7,836 nt of DNA from JBEEMU01 sp043778315 (lineage in GTDB: Bacteria > Bacteroidota > Bacteroidia > Chitinophagales > Saprospiraceae), in assembly GCA_043778315.1 (NCBI GenBank), contig JAYWGJ010000125.1, positions 1 to 7,836 on the forward strand. Direction: 5' to 3'. Shown here piece by piece: positions 1-5,027 of this stretch. Position 1 is the first letter of the stretch. Each line of letters starts with the position of its first letter. A model generated the notes under the pieces. The model was not told the DNA's origin, did not search any database, and was given only the letters and a program-made list of their open reading frames with translations. The position numbers were made by a program, and so were the translations under genes.

Positions 1-129
1 AACAAAAATAAATACAATTGTTTATTTAAAATAAGTTTATTTTCACTTTTGTCGTAATAAATGCTATTTCGGTACAGTAATTGTGGTACGATATTAACAT
101 CATTTGTCATTTTTTTTATGAAAAAACAT

Positions 130-149
130 ATTATTGAAAATAAATTTGT
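130..149 (+). promoter_or_regulatory. Candidate -7 box(es) for the amine oxidase gene
   Basis: TAAATTTG at 142-149 matches the Bacteroidota -7 consensus TAnnTTTG exactly and would give a leader of roughly 65-70 bases. No TTTG lies at the usual 17-23 base distance upstream. An alternative is TATTATTG at 130-137 (one mismatch), which has TTTG at 103-106, 23 bases upstream. The rest of 1-223 is AT-rich, with a short AT-only inverted repeat at 28-43 and no coding signal. The DNA is so AT-rich that chance matches are likely. Confidence 0.35.
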
Positions 150-223
150 TCTTTTGTATTGTAAATAAAAAATAATTAGTACAAATACCGCTCAATCTTA
201 ACTTATAGTATCCACTATTATCT

Positions 224-1597
224 ATGAATCGTAAAAATTTTCTTCAAAAACTGTCGCTTGCCTTGCCTACGGTTTTGTTGTCGCCTGCTGTTTTATCGAG
301 CGGCTGCAAACCCACAACCGACCCGAATAGCGACACGAAAAAGAAAACGGTCGTTATTATTGGCGCGGGTATAGCGGGCTTGGGCGCGGCGCGAACCCTC
401 AAAAACAAAGGCTTTACGGTGATTGTTCTCGAGGCTCGTGCGCGTACAGGCGGACGTATTTTTACTGACCGCAGCTTGGGTTCACCGATGGATATGGGCG
501 CGTCGTGGATACACGGCATCGACGGCAATCCGCTCGGGAGTTTGGCGGAAGAGGCTGGCGCGTTTTTGTTTCAAACGAATGATAACAGCCTTGTGGTGTA
601 CGACCGCAACGGCAATAAAGTGTCGGATACGTCGCTTACCGCCTACGAAAACGCGTATGCAAACCTGATTTCGGGCATTAATAATACAGGAACGGTACAA
701 AAATCGGTGCGTCAAGCGGTGCAAGACCTTAATCCGTCGTACCTTTTGGACGATATGATGGTGTGGCAGCTCACGACGAATATGGAGTTTAACACTGGCG
801 GCGCGATAGAGCAGTTGTCGTCGAAGTATTGGGAAGATGACCTCGCTTTTCCAGGTAAAGATAAGCTGTTTCCGAACGGCTACGATGCGATAATTCGCAC
901 CTTGGAGTCGGGCTTGGACATCAGAAAAGGAACGGTAGTGAAAAGTATTGATTATGGCAGCAGTGATATTACGGTGCGCACCGCCGACGGCGAGGTAAAG
1001 GGTGATTTTTGTATTTGCACCGCGCCACTCGGCGTGCTAAAAAAGGGCAGCATTGGTTTTGCGCCCGCGCTACCGTCAGTTATTACCGACTCTTGGAACA
1101 AAATACAGATGGGCGCGGTGAATAAAGTGGTGCTTTTATTTAGCAATTTGAGCCGTTTTTGGGACGATGTGCAGTATATTGGCTACACCGATCCGACAAA
1201 AGGGAAATTTCCGTATTTTATGAACATCAAAAAATTCTCTCCGAATGTGAACGGCTTGATGACTTTTGCGCTCGGCAGCTACGCGGCTACAATGGAAACG
1301 CAAACCGACGCGCAAATCACGGCAGACATCATGGTTACGCTCAAAAAAATATACGGCAATAATATTCCTAATCCGACGCAAACGCTTGTGAGCCGTTGGA
1401 GTGCCGACAAGTTCGCCTACGGCGCGTACAGCTATGCGAGCGTAAATAGCACGCCGCAGGACTTCAATAATATGGCTTTGAGTGTGCAAAATAAACTGTT
1501 TTTTGCAGGCGAACATACTTCGCACGACTATCGCGGAACCGTTCACGGCGCGTATTTGAGCGGCGTAGCGGCAGCAAATAGCGTTGCGAATCAATAG
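224..1597 (+). CDS. Exported flavin amine oxidase (polyamine/monoamine oxidase family), probable Tat lipoprotein
   Basis: FAD-dependent oxidase of the amine oxidase superfamily (PAO, spermine oxidase, MAO, LSD1), expected to oxidise an amine to an imine/aldehyde and release H2O2. Seen in the 457-residue protein: dinucleotide-binding GAGIAG at 47-52, with E70 closing the second strand; the RTGGR segment at 74-78; GASWIHGIDGNP at 92-103, like polyamine and spermine oxidases; K301 in VNKVVLLF, where the family has its flavin-contacting lysine; YGAYSY at 399-404; and the C-terminal FAD contact FAGEHTS at 427-433 followed by GTVHGAYLSG. The N-terminus has R3-K4-N-F6-L7, a Tat-like motif with RK in place of RR, a hydrophobic stretch to about residue 24, and a lipobox ending at C28 (LSSGC). 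I infer folded, FAD-loaded export and lipid anchoring. The ATG is chosen because it places the signal peptide correctly; no Shine-Dalgarno is seen. It is monocistronic and ends at a strong terminator. Family is secure; the amine substrate is unknown. Confidence 0.93.
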   Translation: MNRKNFLQKLSLALPTVLLSPAVLSSGCKPTTDPNSDTKKKTVVIIGAGIAGLGAARTLKNKGFTVIVLEARARTGGRIFTDRSLGSPMDMGASWIHGIDGNPLGSLAEEAGAFLFQTNDNSLVVYDRNGNKVSDTSLTAYENAYANLISGINNTGTVQKSVRQAVQDLNPSYLLDDMMVWQLTTNMEFNTGGAIEQLSSKYWEDDLAFPGKDKLFPNGYDAIIRTLESGLDIRKGTVVKSIDYGSSDITVRTADGEVKGDFCICTAPLGVLKKGSIGFAPALPSVITDSWNKIQMGAVNKVVLLFSNLSRFWDDVQYIGYTDPTKGKFPYFMNIKKFSPNVNGLMTFALGSYAATMETQTDAQITADIMVTLKKIYGNNIPNPTQTLVSRWSADKFAYGAYSYASVNSTPQDFNNMALSVQNKLFFAGEHTSHDYRGTVHGAYLSGVAAANSVANQ

Positions 1598-1615
1598 GAA
1601 ATCTATTATTACAAC

Positions 1616-1656
1616 AAAAAAGCGTTCCTTTTCACTAAGAAAAGGAACGCTTTTTT
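1616..1656 (+). terminator. Strong intrinsic terminator after the amine oxidase gene, probably bidirectional
   Basis: The arms 1616-1633 and 1639-1656 pair perfectly over 18 bases around a 5-base loop (ACTAA, 1634-1638). The core is AGCGTTCC/GGAACGCT and it is flanked by A and T runs. It starts 18 bases after the amine oxidase stop. The run of A on the left and T on the right means it can also act on minus-strand transcripts, as a backstop for gpmI or the candidate small RNA. Confidence 0.92.
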
Positions 1657-1685
1657 TATTGTATGACTCGTTGCGATATAGGCAC

Positions 1686-1718
1686 AAAAAAAGGTCATCA
1701 ACCCCCCTGTCGATGACC
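1686..1718 (-). terminator. Minus-strand intrinsic terminator hairpin
   Basis: Read on the minus strand, GGTCATCGAC (1718-1709) pairs with GTTGATGACC (1702-1693) over 10 bases around the loop AGGGGG, followed directly by seven T (1692-1686). The pair 1711/1700 is a G-U wobble in minus-strand RNA but an A-C mismatch in plus-strand RNA, and the T run exists only on the minus side, so the direction is clear. It lies about 200 bases beyond the gpmI stop. It could end a long gpmI 3' UTR or the short RNA proposed from 1806. Confidence 0.82.
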
Positions 1719-1806
1719 CTGAAAAAAATAGAAATATTTATTTTATCAATAAATATGTATCTTATATAAACTGTTATACTTGTTTTACAATGTCACAATT
1801 ATTAAT
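1686..1806 (-). ncRNA. Candidate small RNA (about 120 nt) from its own promoter
   Basis: Transcription from the minus-strand promoter at 1813-1843 would begin near 1806 and stop at the T run 1692-1686, giving an RNA of about 120 nt. It would contain an unstructured AU-rich 5' part, a 9-bp AU-only hairpin (arms 1756-1748 and 1742-1734, loop GATAA), a pyrimidine run near 1730-1721, and the G-rich-loop terminator hairpin. It has no convincing reading frame: the only ATG noted lies inside the terminator stem. This is inferred from promoter-terminator pairing alone; no known RNA family is recognised. It could instead be part of a gpmI 3' UTR. Confidence 0.38.
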
Positions 1807-1812
1807 TATTTG

Positions 1813-1843
1813 CAAATGTACGTTCTTTATTATTAGTGACAAA
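1813..1843 (-). promoter_or_regulatory. Minus-strand promoter in the convergent spacer (TTTG-N19-TACATTTG)
   Basis: On the minus strand TTTG (1843-1840) is followed by a 19-base spacer and TACATTTG (1820-1813), an exact match to the Bacteroidota -33/-7 arrangement TTTG-N19-21-TAnnTTTG. It is the best promoter match in the window. The -7 box overlaps the 10-base palindrome ATTTGCAAAT at 1808-1817. It points away from gpmI and towards the terminator at 1686-1718. It could be a chance match in AT-rich DNA, though the exact spacing argues against this. Confidence 0.5.
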
Positions 1844-1888
1844 ATGTTTTACTAGTATTTTTTGTTTTTTGACAAAAAAATGACAAAA
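1837..1888. repeat. Three direct copies of TGACAAAA
   Basis: TGACAAAA occurs at 1837-1844, 1870-1877 and 1881-1888. The starts are 33 and 11 bases apart, near three and one helical turns, so the copies would face the same side of the DNA. The first contains the -33 box of the minus-strand promoter; the others lie upstream of it. This could be an operator array or simply AT-rich repetition. Confidence 0.45.
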
Positions 1889-1893
1889 AGAAC

Positions 1894-1911
1894 TATTTTT
1901 AATTAAAAATA
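1894..1911. repeat. Perfect 18-base AT-only palindrome just after gpmI
   Basis: TATTTTTAATTAAAAATA reads the same on both strands and lies 7 bases beyond the gpmI stop. As RNA it would give a weak hairpin with no GC pair and no clear T run after it, so it is a poor intrinsic terminator. It may help define the mRNA 3' end, or be a chance result of composition. Confidence 0.4.
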
Positions 1912-1918
1912 AAATTTT

Positions 1919-3499
1919 TTACTCGCTACATAAAACATTACCCGTCATTGCCGCAGGCGCATCTATACCCATCAAATAGAGTAGGGTAGGGGCAATATCA
2001 CCTAATTTGCCAGTTTTTAAGGCAATATCAGCATTATTTGCTACTAAAATACACGGAACTGGGTTTTTTGTATGTGCGGTATTAGGCGAGCCATCGGCAT
2101 TGAGCATAAAATCGGAGTTGCCGTGGTCGGCAATCACTAGGCAAGCGTAGCCTAAGTCCAAAGTTAAATCGAGCAGTTGTGACAGGCAGTTATCGACGGT
2201 TTCGGCAGCCGTGACGCAAGCGTCCCAAACGCCCGTATGCCCCACCATATCGGTATTCGCATAATTTAGGCATACAAAATCAGGTTTTTCTTGTTGTAAA
2301 GCAATCATTATGGCATCTGTAATCCCTTTTGCGGACATTTCGGGCTGCAAATCGTAGGTTGCGACCTTCGCGGACGGTATCATAATTCGGCTTTCGCCTA
2401 CAAAAGGAGCTTCACGCCCACCAGAAAAGAAAAATGTCACATGAGGGTATTTTTCAGTTTCAGCTATCCGTATTTGCGTTTTTTTTGCGGTTGCTAATAC
2501 TTCGCCGAGCGTGTGCGCAATATCATCTTTATCGTACAGTACAGTCACATTTTTGAACGTTTCGTCGTAGCGCGTCATCGTATAAAAATGAAGGTTTTGC
2601 GGCTGATTTAAAAAATCGGCTGTCGGCGAGTCTTGTGTTAGTACCTGCGTGAGTTCGCGCGGACGGTCGGTGCGGAAATTAAAAAACAAAACGGCATTTT
2701 CATTTTTTATAGTCGCCAACGGCGAGCCGTCCATATTGCTCGCAACCATTGCAAGCGCGAACTCGTCGGTGATGCCAGCCGCGTAGCAATCGCGGAGATA
2801 TTTTGCAAAATCGGTCGTCGCGGCGTAGTCGATGCGGTCGTCGCGGTGCGCCGTGCCATGCACCAACAAGTCGTAGGCAACCTGCACGCGCTCCCAGCGT
2901 TTGTCTCTATCCATTGCGAAATAACGCCCTACAAGCGAAGCAATTTTGGTTCGTTTAGCGACCAGAAACGCCTGCAAATCGTCCATGAAGCCCGCACCGC
3001 TCTGCGGGTCGCAGTCGCGCCCGTCGGTAAACGCATGAATAAAACACTGCTCCACGCCCGCCGCCTCGACGATATCGACAAGTGCTTTGAGGTGATTGAT
3101 ATGCGAATGCACGCCGCCGTCGCTCACCAAACCCAATAAATGCAAGGGCTGACGGTTGTTTTTGGCATAAGCAATACAATTTTTTAACGCAGTATTATGC
3201 TGCAATTCGTGGTCGTCGATGGCTTTATTGATGCGCGCCAAGTCTTGATACACCACGCGCCCTGCGCCGAGGTTGAGGTGTCCGACCTCCGAGTTGCCCA
3301 TTTGCCCGTCGGGCAAACCGACTTCGTAGCCGAAAGTAGTGAGCGTGGTGTGCGGATATTTTTCAAATAACCCGTCCATGCAAGGCGTGTGTGCAGCGCG
3401 CAGCGCGTCGGCGGCAGGCACTTGCCCGATGCCCCAGCCGTCCAAAATAAGCAGACAGGTGCGCGGATATTTTCCAAAAAGCGTTGATTTTTTTTCCAT
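1919..3499 (-). CDS. gpmI: 2,3-bisphosphoglycerate-independent phosphoglycerate mutase
   Basis: Interconverts 3-phosphoglycerate and 2-phosphoglycerate in glycolysis and gluconeogenesis, using two metal ions (usually Mn2+) and a phosphoserine intermediate; cytosolic. The 526 residues fit the family length. Seen motifs: metal ligand D20 in LILDGWG; nucleophile S70 in MGNSEVGH; SDGGVHSH at 126-133 in the inserted phosphotransferase domain; TDGRD at 158-162; GRYFAMDRDKRWER at 191-204; FNFRTDRPREL at 273-283; EKYPHVTFFFSGG at 349-361; the second metal set D417/H421 in NTDMVGH and D458/H459 in ADHGNSD; and H476 in NTAHTKNP. All expected catalytic residues are present. The start is fixed by family alignment (conserved LLILDGWG about 17 residues in) and by the promoter just upstream. 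Codons 2-4 contain a run of eight A. It is divergent from scpA and convergent with the amine oxidase gene. Confidence 0.98.
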   Translation of the reverse strand: MEKKSTLFGKYPRTCLLILDGWGIGQVPAADALRAAHTPCMDGLFEKYPHTTLTTFGYEVGLPDGQMGNSEVGHLNLGAGRVVYQDLARINKAIDDHELQHNTALKNCIAYAKNNRQPLHLLGLVSDGGVHSHINHLKALVDIVEAAGVEQCFIHAFTDGRDCDPQSGAGFMDDLQAFLVAKRTKIASLVGRYFAMDRDKRWERVQVAYDLLVHGTAHRDDRIDYAATTDFAKYLRDCYAAGITDEFALAMVASNMDGSPLATIKNENAVLFFNFRTDRPRELTQVLTQDSPTADFLNQPQNLHFYTMTRYDETFKNVTVLYDKDDIAHTLGEVLATAKKTQIRIAETEKYPHVTFFFSGGREAPFVGESRIMIPSAKVATYDLQPEMSAKGITDAIMIALQQEKPDFVCLNYANTDMVGHTGVWDACVTAAETVDNCLSQLLDLTLDLGYACLVIADHGNSDFMLNADGSPNTAHTKNPVPCILVANNADIALKTGKLGDIAPTLLYLMGIDAPAAMTGNVLCSE

Positions 3500-3503
3500 A
3501 CGG

Positions 3504-3536
3504 CAAAGGTAATTGTTTAATAATTCTTATTTTCAA
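3504..3536 (-). promoter_or_regulatory. gpmI promoter, implying a leaderless or nearly leaderless mRNA
   Basis: On the minus strand TACCTTTG (3511-3504) matches the -7 consensus TAnnTTTG exactly, with TTG at 3536-3534, 22 bases upstream. Only four bases separate the box from the ATG at 3499, so the start of transcription should fall at or within a few bases of the start codon. The same eight bases recur upstream of valS. Confidence 0.6.
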
Positions 3537-3562
3537 TATTTATTTATTACAACAATAAAGTC

Positions 3563-3570
3563 TATCTTTA
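3563..3570 (+). promoter_or_regulatory. Candidate -7 box for the scpA unit
   Basis: TATCTTTA differs from TAnnTTTG only in the last base and lies 29 bases before the chosen scpA ATG, which fits a short leader. The upstream TTTA at 3543-3546 is a weak -33 candidate. It would be divergent from, and separate from, the gpmI promoter. Confidence 0.4.
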
Positions 3571-3599
3571 CCAAAATTTTTTATTGGAACAAACAAAAA

Positions 3600-4370
3600 A
3601 TGACGACCGAACAAGCCGTTTTCACCATACATTTGCCCGTTTTTGACGGACCGTTCGACTTGCTGCTATTTTTTATAGAACGGGACGAATTAGATATTTA
3701 TAATATACCGATAGCGCAAATCACCGACGAGTTTTTGACGTACATCAAGGCGGCGCAAGTGATGAATATAGATGTAGCGAGCGAATTTATCGTTGTCGCG
3801 GCTACGCTGATGCGGATAAAAGCGCGTTTGCTGCTGCCGCGCAAAGAAAAAGACGAGGCGGGCAACGAAATAGACCCGCGAGCCGAACTCGTCAGCCGCT
3901 TATTGGAATACAAAAAATATAAATCGGTTTTGGAGGAGTTGCAGGACTTTGAGCGCGACCGCGCCGCGCGTGAACCGCGACTTTCTGCCGCCGCCGAACT
4001 GCAACAAATCGCTACAAAAGCCTTAGTCGATGTAGAGTTAGAGCATCTCACGCTCTTCAAATTGCTGCAAACCTATGAAAAAGTACTTAACCGTTTGGCG
4101 AAAAGCAACGAAGTGCCTGTACACACCGTTGCGCGCTATAACTATACGATACAAGGGCAAAAAGAGTATATTTATGGAAAATTAACGGAGTTTGGGCGCG
4201 TCAGTTTTATCGATATTGTCCGCGAAGCGGAAAACAGAATTTACATTATCGTTACTTTTTTGGCGATTTTGGAACTCATACAGCTGCAAGAAATAACGGT
4301 GACTATCGGCGAAGCCGCCAATAATTTTTTCTTAGAATTAACGACTATTTCTGACCTTCAAACGCCATAA
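3600..4370 (+). CDS. scpA: Segregation and condensation protein A (kleisin subunit of SMC-ScpAB)
   Basis: ScpA is the kleisin that bridges SMC heads and binds ScpB in the bacterial condensin, needed for chromosome compaction and segregation; it is cytosolic and nucleoid-associated. The 256 residues fit the usual 240-280. Seen: the hallmark N-terminal FDGPFDLLLFFIERDELDIYNIPI starting at residue 15, which binds the SMC neck; EFIVVAATLMRIKARLLLPR at 62-81; a charged central linker around 82-145; and a C-terminal winged-helix region ending IVTFLAILELIQLQEITV at 217-234, which in the family contacts the SMC head. The open frame extends upstream to an ATG at 3513. I reject that start because the extra 29 residues come from AT-rich promoter DNA, cover the -7 box and are not a family feature. 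No scpB is seen here. The next gene starts four bases after the stop, so the two are likely co-transcribed. Confidence 0.95.
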   Translation: MTTEQAVFTIHLPVFDGPFDLLLFFIERDELDIYNIPIAQITDEFLTYIKAAQVMNIDVASEFIVVAATLMRIKARLLLPRKEKDEAGNEIDPRAELVSRLLEYKKYKSVLEELQDFERDRAAREPRLSAAAELQQIATKALVDVELEHLTLFKLLQTYEKVLNRLAKSNEVPVHTVARYNYTIQGQKEYIYGKLTEFGRVSFIDIVREAENRIYIIVTFLAILELIQLQEITVTIGEAANNFFLELTTISDLQTP

Positions 4371-4374
4371 ACTT

Positions 4375-5013
4375 ATGCTCAAAAGAACTTTACAAATCGC
4401 CTTTTTATTCCTTGCTGTTACCTTATTAGCCGCACATTTTTGCAATAAAATAATTATTAATCACGCCAAAGGCAAATTATATACGGATATCAACGCAATT
4501 CCGTATCATAAATGCGGCTTATTATTGGGCGTAGGTAAGTTTTTAGGGAATGATAGCATCAATCCTTTTTACGCCTATCGCATCACTGCCGCCGCCGAAT
4601 TGCTTAACGCAAATAAAATAAAATACGTCGTTATTAGCGGCGACAACGGCACTCGCGGCTACGACGAACCGACCTCGATGCGCGCCGACCTTATCGCTGC
4701 GGGCATCGATTCTACGCGGATTTTTTTGGATTACGCAGGTTTTAGGACGCTTGACTCTGTCGTGCGCCTCAAAAAAGTGTTCGGGCAGGACTCCGTAACC
4801 ATTATTTCGCAAAAATTCCACAACGAACGCGCCTTATATTTGGCGGAGCAAGAAAATATTATCGCCGTAGGCTATAACGCTGCCGATGTAGAAGGATTGC
4901 GTGGACGCAAAACAGCCTTACGCGAACGATTAGCTCGCGTAAAGCTGTTTTTAGACCAATTATTAGGCACAAAGCCTAAGTTTTTGGGCAAAAAAGTATT
5001 GATTCCTGCGTGA
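4375..5013 (+). CDS. sanA: SanA-like DUF218 (YdcF family) membrane protein
   Basis: DUF218 protein of the SanA type. In enterobacteria SanA affects envelope barrier function (vancomycin exclusion at high temperature); its biochemical reaction is not established. The 212 residues begin with a short basic stretch and one hydrophobic segment at about 6-21, probably an uncleaved anchor with the domain outside the cytoplasm. Seen in order: GLLLGVGKFLG at 48-58, YAYRITAAAELL at 66-77, VVISGDN at 85-91, DEPTSMRADLIAAGI at 97-111, the very characteristic LDYAGFRTLDSVVR at 118-131, IISQKFHNERALYLA at 143-157, and the C-terminal PKFLGKKVLIP at 201-211. Every core motif of the SanA subgroup is present. 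It is four bases downstream of scpA, suggesting translational coupling, and ends 14 bases from the convergent valS stop with no clear terminator in the gap. The family is secure; the role in this organism is inferred. Confidence 0.9.
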   Translation: MLKRTLQIAFLFLAVTLLAAHFCNKIIINHAKGKLYTDINAIPYHKCGLLLGVGKFLGNDSINPFYAYRITAAAELLNANKIKYVVISGDNGTRGYDEPTSMRADLIAAGIDSTRIFLDYAGFRTLDSVVRLKKVFGQDSVTIISQKFHNERALYLAEQENIIAVGYNAADVEGLRGRKTALRERLARVKLFLDQLLGTKPKFLGKKVLIPA

Positions 5014-5027
5014 TTTTTGGTTTAATC

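Larger units (their letters stand above)
1598..1918. other. Convergent intergenic spacer, 321 bases, no protein-coding gene
   Basis: This spacer separates the 3' ends of the amine oxidase gene and gpmI. It holds the plus-strand terminator (1616-1656), a minus-strand terminator hairpin (1686-1718), an AT-only hairpin (1734-1756), a minus-strand promoter candidate (1813-1843), three TGACAAAA copies (1837-1888) and an AT-only palindrome (1894-1911). The short open frames crossing it look non-coding: they run through the terminator hairpins and homopolymer runs. Two convergent genes need no promoter between them, so the minus-strand promoter is the unexpected item. Confidence 0.8.

Noticed and set aside
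28..43. AT-only inverted repeat AAAATAAGTTTATTTT as a terminator of an upstream gene
   Set aside because: It has no GC pairs, a two-base centre and no visible upstream gene; composition explains it.
1136..1687. 183-codon open frame on the minus strand opposite the amine oxidase gene
   Set aside because: It is antisense to a well-supported gene, runs through the 1616-1656 terminator and has no recognisable domain.
1584..1769. 61-codon plus-strand open frame after the amine oxidase gene
   Set aside because: It translates through both terminator hairpins and A/T homopolymers and has no protein-like composition.
3488..3495. Run of eight A in gpmI codons 2-4 as a phase-variation tract
   Set aside because: gpmI is a core metabolic gene, the run simply encodes Lys-Lys, and an A-rich start is common where Shine-Dalgarno is not used.
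3513..3599. Longer scpA start adding 29 residues
   Set aside because: The extension is AT-rich promoter DNA covering a -7 box and is not expected in ScpA; ATG 3600 gives the normal N-terminus.
4963..4985. Hairpin TTAGGC-ACAAA-GCCTAA plus GTTTTT near the end of sanA
   Set aside because: It resembles a terminator but is a 6-bp stem inside the coding sequence, about 30 bases before the stop, where it would cut the message short.
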